Shown piece after piece: positions 34,111-47,900 of a stretch of DNA of 64,000 nt. The position numbers were made by a program, and so were the translations under genes. Position 1 is the first letter of the stretch. Every line of letters begins with the position of its first letter. The notes beneath the pieces are model-generated. The model was not told the origin of the DNA. It saw only the letters and a list, made by a program, of their open reading frames with translations, and ran no database searches. The DNA comes from Monosporascus cannonballus (lineage: Eukaryota > Ascomycota > Sordariomycetes > Xylariales): contig QJNS01000063.1 of assembly GCA_004154925.1 (NCBI GenBank), positions 248,001 to 312,000 of the forward strand. The letters run 5' to 3'.

Positions 34111-36950
34111 TTAAAATAAGGTTAAAAATAAATTTTCATGAGAGGTTTTGGTTTAAAATGAAAAAAGAAAATAAGGTAAATATATAATATAAGTTTAAAC
34201 CATTTTTATAATTAATTTTTACTTAATAAAATATTCGTTTATTAATTTAGATAATATTTCCATTAATATAATCCCGTTATAATTAAAGTAATTATTGTAA
34301 ATCTGAGGCCTAATTGGTTTAGGACTTTTGCATATAGGGTATAAACGAATCCGTTAATAAAAAATGAAAAATAAGAATAAATAAGTAAATATAAAAAATT
34401 AAACTGAACGCTTATATCGGATATTTAATAAGGTATCGAACCTCTAATATTTACTGAATATAAATATTTAAATTCTGTAAAGTTATTATTGCGCGTAATG
34501 TTATATTTAATAAAAATATCTTTTATTAGTCAAAGAATTTTCGTGTTAATTATAAACAAAGAATATATATAAATTTTTACATTTTCAAAAGCTTAATTAA
34601 AGAAAGTTTAATTTTCGAAATATTTAACGCGTAAAATAACTTGTATCTTAATTATAATATTTTAAAAAATACAAAGAACTTTGATTCAAAATTTAAAAAC
34701 TCAACGGATAACTAACCGGAAAGTTAAAATTCGGAGGTAAAAAAGTTTACGGGCAAAGCTGGAATTAATTGTAAATTTTTAACCCCTAAAAACATTTTTA
34801 ATCAGGAAAATAAGGTTTAAAGAAACGCTTAACAAAACGAAGCTGAATTACTTATTAAAGCTAAGAACGAATAATTTATAAAAATATAAAGCCTATAAAG
34901 TATTTGCAGGTTTACTGCAAAAGAAATAATACGGAAAAAATTTTTCAAAAATATATTTAACGAAAACTACAAGTAAATCAACTTATTTGTATATACTTAC
35001 AATTAAATTCAGGATTTAATAGGTAAGAAAAATTCCGGTACTCAAAAAAACTTTATTTCCCGTATTCCTATATCCAAAAAAACAAAATGACCGCAAATAT
35101 ATATTCGCAAAAATAAAAAATTCTAATAATAATAAAAACGGCAGCGTTTATTCGATAAATGCTACCATAAATTACCGAAATAACAAAATATATTAAACCT
35201 TAATTTAAATTAAAAGAAATTAGGTATTTATTCCCATTATTATAATACAAAATAAAATAAAGATACAAAAAACTTTATATTGTTTAAATAATAATTACGA
35301 TAAAAATATTAAAAAAAACGTTACAATATTAAGCGTAATATTTAGCAAACCCAAAATTTATAAAATTTAATTAATTAAGCCGCTTAAATTTTGTAAAAGT
35401 TTTAAAAAATACCCTTTAAAATAAATCTTTGAGGAAAATATTAAAAAAAAACAATTAAGGCGTTGACGAAACGCGGAATATAAAAAGAAATACCGATTAT
35501 ATAAAATAAATCCAAATTGATCCTTTTAAAATAAGTCTTTACAAATAAATTTGATTAAAATAATTAACTAAAACGTTATAAATTACGTATTTACGTACGT
35601 AACAAATGTTAAAAAGCCAATTCGCTTATTAATATTTATATTATTACGCTTACCGCTAAAAGTTTTAACATAATTATAATTATAACTATTAAACTTAATT
35701 TTAAAATTCGTTAATTCGATATCGAAATTACTGTTTTAAACATTTTTTATAAAAAAGAAGCTAAAGGAATTTACGTTTTTCTCGATAGCTTTAAAAAAAC
35801 GACATATACGTAAAATTCGAATACGCGTTATACGGATTTAAAGATTTATTTTTAATATAATATCGGGAAATCCTTTTTACTTTACGGAAATTAAAGCTTA
35901 TTGTATTCTTAAAAAAGCCGTATTTATTTTATAATAAATAACGTACGTTCCTTTCTATATCTTTTATTAATATTTTAGTAATTTTTATTACTAAAATAAT
36001 TCACGCCAAATTAATAAATTATTTTTAAAATTAAAGGGAATCCATAGAATTAAAAATTGAGGCAAAACGAATTAATTCTTAGTTATTCGAATAAGTAGAG
36101 ATAAATTAAAATAAAAAATCTTTTTAATTTATAAGTTTTATCTTAAAGAAATCGCTATTTTTTTAGGGTTTTAAGAACCGTTTATATACCGTTAACCTTT
36201 TTAAGGACTGAAAAATTTACCCTTAATATTAAAAGAATATTTAAAAATAATACGTTAAAAATTATTAAGAACGAATAAGCTTTATCCTATATATAATTGT
36301 AATAATCCGTATAAACGTAATTTACGTAATTTCCGTATTATTAAAAATTTTAATTAATTAATTTAATAAATATATTAAAAAGGTTAATAGGGTAATTGGT
36401 TATTTTTATTATATACTTTTTTTAAAATTGTATACGAGTGTAAAAATACAAAAACCTAAATATTTTAATTACAGAAAATACATCTTTTATTAATAATCCC
36501 AGAATATAACGATTTTCCAAAGGCTATATAATAACCTTTTTTAAAAGACTAATTATATAAAAAGTAATTCGTTAAATAACCGTCATAGTTTTTATAATAA
36601 AGGCTAAATTTTCGTATTAAAAGGTACGGTTAAAAATTATAATATTTAATTACTAATTTCGGGATTTAAAATTAATATTAAGTTAAACTTAAAAACCGTG
36701 GCGATAATTAATAAATAATTAAATTTATAATTAAAAAAGCCAAAAATTAATATTTAATTATATTATATCGATATATAACATATATAAGTATATTAAAAGC
36801 AAATCCGTAAATCGTTTAACGTAATTTATTTATTTCTATTTTAAATATTTATTTATAAATTAATTAAAAAATATGTTAAATAATAATTAAAATATATTAA
36901 ATTATTCTTAATTTACAGAACTTATGGTAAATATAATCGGAAAATCACAA
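34111..36950 (+). pseudogene. Element D reverse transcriptase-RNase H region (copia), degraded
   Basis: This continues the reading interrupted at 12147. The copia reverse transcriptase signature YALYGFKD is at 35822-35845. It is followed by PYLFYN and a damaged FVDDILV (35963 onward, read as FINILVIF with Asp changed to Asn and one residue missing). The RNase H part follows, with NRHSFYN...IFVLKG and, near 36,761, YYIDI in place of the family HIDIR. The first about 600 bp holds no domain I can name. The region is not translatable. Confidence 0.68.
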
Positions 36951-38234
36951 AATTAAACGAAATACGTAATATTTTATTAGGCCAAAGGCCATAACGGTAA
37001 ACCTATCCTAACTTTTTTTTAAAAAAAACTAAGGAGATTAATATTATTATTCTATTTATGGCAAAAGCAAATCGAGAATCTGCTTAACCAAGGCTAATAC
37101 CTGCGCGCGTACGGCAGGCGCATTACCGGCAGGCGCTATAACGGTAGGCGTACTCGTACCTTCCTGCTTTTTTTCTTATTTTTCGAGGAATATACGAATA
37201 ACCGTATAAAAGCGGTTCACCTCCTCTGATCTCGCTTAGCGCCTTTCCAGAATATAGGAACGGGGGTGAAAAAAAACATATACGGCAGGGGGCATCGTTT
37301 TCGAACGTTTTTATAAGGCGTATTGCGGCGGTGCGGGTAACGGTAAGGTTACGATTAATGGTTAACAAAAAAAAAAAAAAAGCTCCAAGGGAGCAGGAAA
37401 GTACGTATACCGGTACGTAGGTATGCCCTGAGGCGCAGCGCTAACAGCGACTGCTTATGGCGGCGTTATAGCACATGCCGTCGGAGCGGCCGGCGAACGC
37501 GGAACGCAAACAGCCGAAGTAGGGTTCGGCACGGCACGTTTTACGCGCGGGATATTAGCGGGGCGAGCGAACGGGCGTTACGAGCGTTGCGGATATCGCA
37601 GGCGTAGCAGCAGGCGCGGGCGCGGGTGAGGCAGGAGCGTCCTGCTCGCGCTCGGCGGCGGCGGCGGCCTCCGCGCGCGCTGAGTTTGAAAAGGTATCTA
37701 CCATAACTACCATTAGCAACCATAAGCAAAGTCACCCAGTAACAACAATATTTACGTTGTTATTGGTATTATTGTTATTAGTAATAACGGCTACGATTAA
37801 TAGTTAATATATCCAGTGGCTCGTAGCGTATATAACGTACGCGCAAGAAGCCGAAAAAAACATTTATTTTTAGTAGTAATAATAATAATGATAATAATAA
37901 TCTGCATTATATACCTTAATATCGTAATTATCTTTTCTTAACATAAGGTAGTTACGAAATTACCATACAAACCGAAAAAAGAAAAAAAAGGATTTTAATG
38001 TGCGAAAATAATCAAAAAATAAGCGTGCAAAATATAAACCCGATTATTTCGTTACTTATTATCACGGCGATAATAAAGGAAAACAAATATAATAATAATT
38101 TTTCTTTTACGTACCTGATATACGTACGAAACACCTTTTTTATTAATCAAATTAATTAATTATATTATTTTCTTATGATATTGTAATTATTGAAAAATTA
38201 CACAAATTATAATCAACAGATTTAAGGAAATAAT
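36951..38234. other. 3' non-coding part of element D with a GC-rich island
   Basis: Copia elements normally end soon after RNase H, but here about 1.3 kb follows before B2 interrupts. Positions about 37080-37860 are strongly GC- and CpG-rich, in sharp contrast to both sides. They contain three tandem units around GGCAGGCG (37111-37158), a 15-A run (about 37367-37381) followed by the hairpin GCTCCAAGGGAGC, a GCG microsatellite (about 37648-37665) and a TAA-type microsatellite (about 37872-37902). Minus-strand open frames at 37123-37368 and 37541-37735 have no known motif. It may be captured host DNA or an insertion. Confidence 0.5.
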
Positions 38235-38630
38235 TATTACGACCTAATCCAAAATCGGCCGCAAAGAGGGTCGGACCCACAAAAAGGGGATACGTGATTT
38301 GGATCTCTTGTAACCTCAAGATCCAAATAAATCTATATAGAATTAACCGAATTTATTGGCATTAGATCTGTAACAACGTCGAGATCCAGTAAAGATCTAA
38401 TTAACTTATAAAGATATATACGCTTATAATTTCCATAATTAAAATAATTTTAGCTTACAGCATTTATTAATATTAATCGTTTGTAATATAATATCGTTAC
38501 TTAAAATACTTTTGGTATTATAAAACGTAATACGTTACTACATTTATTACTTAAATTCCTACGATGTTTCTGCGAATATAAACCCGTTAACTTAAGGTTT
38601 AATAATTGATTAAACCGCCTAGCTTTTATA
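38235..38630 (+). repeat. 5' LTR of B2
   Basis: It starts TATTACGACC (from TGTTACGACC) and ends in a changed CGTCACA. The middle module is GATC-rich, as in the solo LTR at 2035-2392. CACGTG has become TACGTG near 38,291. Confidence 0.9.
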
Positions 38631-39640
38631 TATTACAAATTTTTATTTAGTAATACCGTCAAACTCTAAGCAATATTTAATATTGTCAAAATGTCGACTA
38701 ATATTTAGGAAACCCTTATTTAACAGATTTAGGCTCGAATTTGGGAACTGGAAAAAAAAGATTCGACAACTTAAGGTTACGCCAATTACCCAAACCTTTT
38801 TCGCCCGCATAAAGCCCAAAAAACCGGAACTCTACGATAAAAAAGGCAACTCTTAAACCTTTTTAATTTAGGCACGAATTTACATTCGTTTTGTGGATTT
38901 TAACGATCCAGCGGCTATGGCCCTAGCAATAAAAATATACCTAATGGGAAATACAGCTAATTAATTTAAATTTATTACAAGAAATTTCCTAAAAATAAGA
39001 AAATCGGATAAAAAAATTTATTAATAAAATCTTTTTATTTTATATTAATTTTGATGATAAAATATACGATAATTTCAGCAATCTGAATAAAAAACAATTT
39101 ACGGCATAATAACTTTTACAACTTTAACAAAAAAAATTTATATTTAAATATGTTATAATTTTCAAAAGTTTCGTAATTAAAACTAAATAAAGAAATAATA
39201 AGGCCGTTACCTTTATTAACATATTTTGTAAAAAGCTAAAAAATAATATAAAAAATAAGATTATTCGAATTAAGTAATTAATTACCTTAAACCGGTATAT
39301 CGTAAAAATAATCAAAATTAATTATCAATAATTTAAAAAAGGATAAAAGAACAAAAGATAATATATTTTACGTTCGGCATACAAATTTAATTAAGGGAAA
39401 AAACGAAATATACTCCTTACTTTTTACGGAACGGCGCCAGGACTTATGGAATTCGGCGCTACCGACAGATAAAATTAAAGCCAGATTAAGTGCTTCAATT
39501 ATAGTAAAATAGGACATAAGGCCTATAAATGCAAAAAACTCAAAAAACCATAATAAGATAATTAAACATCTATACCGAAAGAATAATCCAAAAATAATTA
39601 AAAAAACGATAGCAAAGTTATTAGCATAATCCAAGCCAAA
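38631..39640 (+). pseudogene. B2 gag, degraded
   Basis: After a leader, a start-like ATG near 38,691 opens a frame with few stops: MSTNI, then ARIWELEKKIRQLKVTPITQ, FFARIKPKKPELYDKKGN and IRFVDFNDPAAMALAIKIYL. This is the least mutated coding part of B2. The zinc knuckle at 39491-39532 reads CFNYSKIGHKAYKC, the CX2CX4HX4C pattern with the second Cys changed to Tyr (TAT for TGT). Confidence 0.78.
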
Positions 39641-42600
39641 TACGTATTAAGCTTATAATAAAAGGCTTAATAGGAATTATGACGATAAGAAATCCGACAA
39701 AAAATGAAAAAAACCAAAAGGCTAATTAAACAAATATTGCGAATATAATAAAAACATTATAAGGATAATTACGTAAATATCAAAACTGGATAAAAAAACT
39801 CTGTCCCGAAACCCTTGATCGATACGGTAAAATATATGCTATATATTGTCGACGACGGGAATATCCCAATTACGAAAAATGAAAATAATATATTTACGAA
39901 CGAATTACCCGTATATATAATAAAGCATTCGATTTTTTAAACCGTATCGGAAATCACAAAAACGATAAATAATAATATCGATATTTTCGAACTATAACCT
40001 AAAAAAACGTCCAATAATTAGCCGAAACAAAAAACTGGCTTAAAAAAATAATACCCGTACAAAGATTCTTTTTATTATTATAAATAATATAATTATTAAA
40101 CGGAAAAAAAGGTAATTCAGCGTACGGTAAAAAAGCATTATTAGAAAATTATTACGAATTTCTATTTTTAATTAATATTTATTACGAATACCCCCCAAAA
40201 ATATTAAAAAAAATAAGTTAATTTATATAAAATCTCTAGAACGATAATAAAAACGACGCATAATAGGATATATTCGTAAACATAAAAAAACAATTTATTC
40301 GTTAAAAGAAATTACAAAACAAATTAAAATTAATTAATAAGACTTAAAGGAATAATAGGCCGGTAATAACGATAAATATAATAACTTAATACGTTAAACG
40401 AAAAAAATAAATAAGGTTTAATAAATTTGAATAAAAATTAATAAAAAAATACCTATAAAAAGCCGCAAAATAACAAAACCTAAAAAAATTAAAGAAAATT
40501 CCCACAAAAAGCTTTAAAAAAGATAATAAGAAACGTTAATAACTTTATTACTTTGGATATACGAATTAAACCGTATTGGTATACCGTAATAATAGATTAA
40601 AGAACTTTGGGCAGAAATTATATTATACCGGATATAATTATTAAGCTTAAATTGTTATAAAGATATAAATTGAAACGTTATATAACGACAAATACCGAGA
40701 ATTAGGAATTCGCTTATAATAACGGAAAAATAATATGCGAAATTAATTGCCTGAAAATTTCTGTTAAAGGATAATATGAAATAGTTAATTTCGATATTAT
40801 TTTTCTTAGGAATTACGATATAATCTTAAGATTACTATAAATACGTTAATACGCAATATTAATTAATAGCAAAATTAACTAAATAAAATTTATTTTATTT
40901 TTTATTAATAAATAAAAAAAAGAATTAAAATCTTAACATTTGATCGATAATGGCGACGTATATAAGTATAAAAATACGATAAATACGTCATTACCTAAAG
41001 GAATAAAATACAGAAAAAGGACGGGCGTTAAAAAAATACAATATATCGTTATTACTATCAAAATAAAATTAAAAAATTAAATAACGATTAGAAATAATAC
41101 AAATAATAACCTTAAATATCAGAAATTTTAAACAATATATTATTACAATATTACAAATACGAATAAATTTTCAAAAAAAACTCGATACAAAAGTCCCAAA
41201 AGATAGAAAATAAAATTTGAAATAATTTTTAAAAAAGTTTTTTAACAAAATTTTACCTTATTTAAAACCTTAACGAAAACGAATTACATATTCTTAAAAA
41301 AATATCTGGAAAATCGGTTATAAAAAAATAAATTCGATTTTCGAATTTACCAATAAAATATTTAATATTTTTCATATTTAAGAAAAACAAGAAATTACGA
41401 TTTGTAATTAATTATCGATAATTAAACAATATTATTATTAAAAATTAAATATTATTATCCGTAATTACGGCAATAAAAAACCGATTTTACGGAACTAAAT
41501 AATTTATAATATTGGATTTTAAAAATAAATATAACCTTATTCAAATTAAAGAAATACGAATAAAAATTAATTTTCAAAAGGCAATAAGAATTATTTAAAT
41601 ATTTGGTTACGTTAATAGAATTTACAAACGTATTAACAATTTTTGAATAAATAATTAATTACGTATTACGAAAATACTTTAATATTTTCGTCAAATATTA
41701 TTTCAATAATATTTTTATTTTTTCCGAAATAAAAAGAAATATATACAAAATACGTTTATAAATTTTTTAAACTTTATAAAATACAAAAATACTTATTATT
41801 GCAAAAAAGAATTAATTTTATGCATCAAAAGTAAAATATTCAAAATATATTATTATCTTAAAATATATTAAAATATATTTTAAAAAAATGGTTATAAATT
41901 TAAAATAACAAATGCTAATAATAATTAAAGATATATATATATTCTTTGAATTCGCCAATTATCATAAGAAACTTATTTAAAATCTTAATAAAATAACTAT
42001 ATTTTTAATATGTCTTCAGAAAAAAAAGGATTTAAATAACCGTTAAATACGGGGAAAATATTTCAAATTATTAAAAATACGATTATTAACAAATCAATAC
42101 TAATTTGATACGATTTAAGCCGCTTTATTAAATTAAAAACCGATATTTCGAATTACACATTAAACGTAATAATCGGATAACGAAATAATTAATGCAAATT
42201 ATAATTTATTATATTGTTTTGATGTAAATTAAAAAAACCGAATTTAATTATAATATTCTAAATAAAACATTTATGCCCAATATTATCTTATTTCGAAAAT
42301 TTAAGCATTTTTTAAAAGAAAGCTTATACCAGATTAAAATTTATACGTATTATCAAAATTTTACCCGATTTATTATAATTAGGGAATTTATAAAATAATA
42401 ATTAAAATATGCCGAAAAACTAAAAAATTTCGATTTCATTATTATTTACAAAAAAAAAAATCAAAAAACGGCAAAGCAAATACTTTAAATAAGTAACAAA
42501 ATTTCGAAAAAAAATTTAATTAAAATGAATTATATAATTTTTGATATTATTATAAAAAGATATTTACGTTTACGGCAAATTATAATAATCCGGGCAGTAC

Positions 42601-43779
42601 CTAATAATATATATTAAAGAATTTAATAATATAATGATAATTTCCTAAAAAATCAAAATACGAACAAAATACAAATTCGAGAAAAATACCAAAACGATCT
42701 AATATAAAAAATAAACAAACATTAATTATACGGATATCCAGAAATTTATAAAACCCTAAAACGACTTTAAAGTATATATTTTTTAAAAATAAAATTTACG
42801 GTATAAAAAATTATACGGCAATACGATATTTGCGGTAAAATAAAAATTCGACGATATAAGCCATACGGAAAATTAGAATTATTATTAATCGCAAAATAAC
42901 TATAATACTTAATTATATTGGATTGTATTATTAAATTTTTTATATCAAAAAATCCAATTATAAATATTTATTAAGATAGCAGTTTCGTAATCGTTAACCG
43001 CTTTACGAAATCTTTTTATTTTTTATCGTATTAGAAAAATGCAAAAGCCGAATAATTAATATATATTTTTTTAAAACATTTCTAATATTTGTAAATTACT
43101 AATAAAAATTATAGTAAATAAAGGATTGATATTCCTATTTAAATTTTAAGAAAGTTTAATAATATAAATAGGATTAAATAATAATTTATTTAACGTTTTT
43201 AAACCTTAAACAGATAAATAAACAAAATAAATAAATTAAATTTTAAAAACCTACTTACGATATTATATTAATTATAAACAAAATAACTAAGTCAAACAAT
43301 AATTAATTATATAATTAGCTTATAATTTTAATTATTACGAAAGTATTAAGATAATACTTATAAACATAAATTTTAATTTTATTCCAAAAATTTATAAAAA
43401 AATACGGAACGATAATCTTAATAATATCAAAATAATTTTTATCTTAAAATAATTACGATAATTATATTAAGAAATAAAAATAAAAATAAAATTCATACGA
43501 TATCAAATAAACAAATATTATAACCAAAAAAAAGTTAAAAGGATTAAGTTTCGAAAAAAGGAAAGTAATTTTCCTTATTATTAAAAAGATTTAAATAAAA
43601 CAATCTAATAAAAAATTCGATTTCAAATAAATCGGTCTTTAGAAAATCGCCAAAAGAATCTCAAAAAATAATTACCAATTAAAACTTCCACCAAAAGTTA
43701 AATTCCATTCAATTTTTCCTATATCTTTATTTGAATTAACAGCAAATACAATGAAAATCTATATAGTACAAAACGATAT
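39641..43779 (+). pseudogene. B2 pol, degraded
   Basis: The reverse transcriptase active site at about 41,690-41,725 reads FVKYYFNNIFIFSE, both catalytic Asp of the YLDD motif changed to Asn. The integrase core at about 42,960-43,050 reads FVIVNRFTKSFYFLSY, with Asp changed to Asn, then KNAKAE. Stops are dense. The chromodomain end is split by B3, whose target duplication GATAT is at 43775-43779. Confidence 0.75.
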
Positions 43780-44162
43780 TATGACGAACTATGCGATTTA
43801 ACCAATTATTAAACCTTAGTTGTACGGGTTTATGTTAGCAGAAATATCGTAAAAATCTAAGCAATAAATAACTTAATTACATCTTTTAATATCAAAGGCG
43901 CAAAAGTATATTGCAAACTATTGGTATTAATAAATATTACAAACTGGTATTATTTAAACTATAGAAATAATAAGCATATATATTTTTATGGGTTAATTAA
44001 ATTTTTATTAAATTTTGACGTTATCATAAATCTAATATTATTAAATGCGGTTAATTTTAAATAGATTTATTTGGATCTCGATATTAAAAAAAATCCAAAT
44101 TACGTAACTTTTTTTTATAGGTCCAACCGTTTTCATAACCGATCTTGGGTTAAATCGTAATA
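43780..44162 (-). repeat. 3' LTR of B3
   Basis: The left end TATGACGAACTATGCG is the RIP form of TGTGACGAGCTATGCG. It carries the GATC-rich middle module and is followed on the right by the minus-strand purine tract AAAGAAAATCG. Confidence 0.88.
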
Positions 44163-44269
44163 CGATTTTCTTTCTTTTAAAATCTTTGCCTTTAATAATT
44201 TTCTTTCTTAATAAATTATTTTTTTTTCACCATGGCAGGTCGTATTATTAACCGTTAACCTCATAATCG

Positions 44270-44700
44270 TCTCAATTAGAAAAAAAACCTAAATTTTCTG
44301 ATTACTTATATTATTAAATTCGGTTTTGAAATTATACCGTATATTCCTTATTTCGAAAATAATAGCAAATGTTAAATAATTAAAAATATTCGTCGTTATA
44401 ACGAATATATTAAAAACCGTCGTCGTTATAATAATTTTGACGTTTTAATTGATTCTTTACGTCGTTTTAAAAAAAATCGTTTAAATCGCGAAAAAATATT
44501 ATTAAAAAAACGTTTCTACGTTTTTAATAAAAATTAAAAAAGGATTTGGTACGTAAATAGCGTAATATTAATAAAATTATTAATCGCCTTTTTTGTTTTC
44601 GTCGTTAAACAAAGTTTTTTTACGTTAAGAAAATCAAAATTATTAATCGTAATCTTTAGTTAATAAATAAGCTAAATAAGCAAAAATGGACGGAAGCCGA
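44270..44700 (+). pseudogene. Antisense Cys-motif frame in the B3 3' region
   Basis: On the strand opposite gag-pol, the motif at 44397-44435 reads YNEYIKNRRRYNNF, matching YSECIKNHRPYDGF of B2 position by position. The frame continues for over 100 codons with few stops (IDSLRRFKKNRLNREKILL, then KRIWYVNSVIL). Tyr in place of Cys and Asn in place of Asp are the RIP-type changes. Its start and end are uncertain. Confidence 0.55.
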
Positions 44701-44819
44701 AGTTCCGCTTTCTGTGCCATCTTTTGTTTCTTTTAATTGGTTTATTTTTAAGGACCTTAATTAAGGAGCTTACCTTGGTAATTCCGTCGCCGCTGGTAAA
44801 AATTATTTAATAGGCATTA

Positions 44820-44960
44820 AGTGTTAATAAAACTCTTAGCGGGTTCCCAGGTATTTTCGGAATCTGGATATTTTTTCCACTTAATTAGGTACTAGGTAAA
44901 TTTATTTTGTTTTCGTATATCGAACATTTTTTCTACCTTATATATTTATTTATTTTCTAT
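44820..44960 (-). pseudogene. B3 chromodomain, nearly readable
   Basis: The minus strand reads YKVEKMFDIRKQNKFT, one stop, then YLIKWKKYPDSENTWEPAKS. This is the full chromodomain pattern with aromatic and NTWEP residues intact. It is the clearest evidence that the B family belongs to the chromoviruses. Confidence 0.82.
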
Positions 44961-47900
44961 TTCCATATCGTTTTATATTGTATATATTTTAATAATATTT
45001 GCTGTTAATTCGAATAGAAAAATTAAAAAAATTAAATAAAATTTAATTTTTTAGTAAAAACTTTAATTAATAAGTATTTTTTAACATTTTCTTAACGATT
45101 TTATATAAATCGATATATTTAAAATCGAACTTTTATTAAATCGTTTTATTTAAATGTTTTTAATAACGAAAAAAAGTATTTCCTTTTTTTCGAAAATTAA
45201 TTCTTTTAATTTTTCCTGGTTATAATATTTATTTATTTAATTTCGTATAAATTTTAATTTTCATTTTATTTGTTAATATAATTATCGTAATTATTTTAAC
45301 GTAAGAAATATTTTAATATTAATTAAATTTTTATTAAATAGTTTTTAATAACTTTTTAAAATAAAATTAAAGTTTAGGTTAACAAATATTTTATTAATAT
45401 TTTCGTAATAATTAATATTATAAATTAATTAAGTAATTAATAATTTTTAACTTAAGTATTTTATTCGTAATTAATATAATTTATTTATTTATTTATTTAA
45501 TATTTATATACGTTAAATAATTTATAATTATTATTAATTTATATTATTAAACTTTATAAAAACTTTAATAGAAATATTAAGGTTTTATTTAATATAATAT
45601 TTATTATTAATTTGTACATATTAAAACCATTTTTAAAAAAATATATGTTAATTATTTGGCATTTATACCCTTATAATATAATAAAAAATAAGAGAATTTC
45701 ATAAATTGGTTAATAATTACGAAAATGTTATCTTAATATATTTTCGTAAATTAATATTTTTAATATTAAAAACTTTATAATAAAATCGAATTTAATTAAA
45801 TATTATAATTATTTCGTAATTTATAATAATTATAATTTTCCGTATAATTTATATTATAAAGTTTTCGTCTTAACTTAAATATTGTATTATTATATAATTT
45901 CTTATATTATTAATTTTATTTTTTAAAAATATATATGTATTAAAATCTTTTTAAAATTTGATAAATCTTTAAATATTTATAAAATTAACATTTATATATT
46001 TTTCGTATTAAATCTTTTTAATATTTTTGCGAAATTTATATTTTATGTATTTTTTAATTTTATAAAAAATTATTATTGTATAATTAAATTTATTAATATA
46101 TATTATTAAATATTACCCGAATTATTGTAATTTGTCGTAAGTATAAATATCCTTTTATAATAATATGAAAATTATTTAATTAATTTTAATTAATTTTTTA
46201 AAAAAATTAATTATTTATTTAAAACGTTTATTTTGTTATTTTCTAATTCTTTTATATAAATAATATTGAAATCGAAATTTGTTAATTTTTCTGCAAATTT
46301 TAATTATTATTTTATGAATTCCTTAATCGTAATAAATCGGGTAAAAATTTTATAATTTATATAAATTTTAATTTAATATAAATTCCTTTTAAAAATTATT
46401 TAAATTTTTAAAATATTATAATAATAATTCTAAATTATTTATTTAAAATACCGTACTTAAATTCGATTTTATTTAATTTATATCAAAGAAATATAATAAA
46501 ATATAATTTACCTTAATTATTTCGCTATATAATTATTACGTTTAATACGTAATCTAAAATATCGGTTTTTAATTTAACGGAACGGCTTAAATTATATATA
46601 ATTAATATTAATTTATTAACAATTATATTTTTAAAATTTTAAAATATTTTTTTCGTATTTGGTATTTATTTAATTTTTCTTTCGTAAAATTTATTAAAGG
46701 TGTAATTATTTTATTAAAATTTCGAATAAAAACTTTATAAAAATTCATAAATTTAACGAATATCTATATTATTTTAACCGGTATTTAGATTTATTATTTT
46801 ATAATTATAATAATGTTTTTAGGCTTATTATAATATATTTTAATATTATAATATATTTTTAATATTTCATTTTTTATATACAAAATTAATTTTTTTTAAG
46901 TTAATAAATACTTTTACGTTTAATAAAATTTAAAAAACTTTTGTAAACGTATTATATATAGAGTTTTTTTATTTTTAAAAACTAAAAATATCGTCGAAAT
47001 AATATATAACGAAAATATCGAAATATTTTCGTAATATATAATTAATTATTCGTTAAAAAATAATTAATACGTCCGTAAATTTTATTAATATAATTAAATC
47101 TTTAAATAATTTATATTGAATTTTAAAAAATAATTTTTATTCGGATTTTTATTAATTTTAATAATATTATATTCATTTTTAAAGTTAAATATTATAAATT
47201 ATTTAATTTCGTAAAACCAGTTTTTTATTTCCGTAATTAAAAATAATAAGATTTCAGTTTTAATAATAATATTATTTAATTATTCATAATTAATCATAAA
47301 TTGCAATTTTCTATTTTTTTAAATACGAAAAATATTAAATATATTATTAATAATTTCAAAAATTTAATTTACTTTTTTTGTAACCGATTTTTTACGTTTT
47401 CCTTAAAAATACTTAATTTGTTTTTGTTAAAATTGTAAATAAAGTAAAATTTTGTTAGAAATCTTTTTTTAAAAATTATTTCATAATTTTATTCGCTATA
47501 TTTTAATAATTTTATGTCGAATTCTTTTTTTAAAAAACTATTAATATTTATAATATTATAATAATATATAAATTAATATTTTAATTTCTTAAGTTATTAT
47601 TTTTATTATTTCAAATTAGTATTTAATTATTTTAATTTTTTAAATAATAATAGTAATATGTCGGATTTTCCTTTAATATATATTTTTTTTATATTTTATT
47701 TTTTTAAATAATAAGATATTTGTTATATCCTTAGACTTATATGTATTATTATTATTGATCAAATATTCAAATCTTAAGTTTTTTTTTTACGTTTATTAAT
47801 AAAAAATAAAACGAATTTTGTTTAATTAATTTTTGCATTAATTAAAACTCCGTATTAATATATTTATAATAATTTTAAAATTATATTTTAATTTAGTAAT

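Noticed and set aside
12143..34115. A 5-bp target duplication for element A
   Set aside because: AATAA on the left and TTAAA on the right do not match, and AT-richness makes chance matches easy. None is claimed.
37365..37394. Poly-A run plus hairpin as a SINE or retroposed gene end
   Set aside because: No tRNA-type promoter boxes and no flanking duplication were found. It is kept only as part of the GC-rich island observation.
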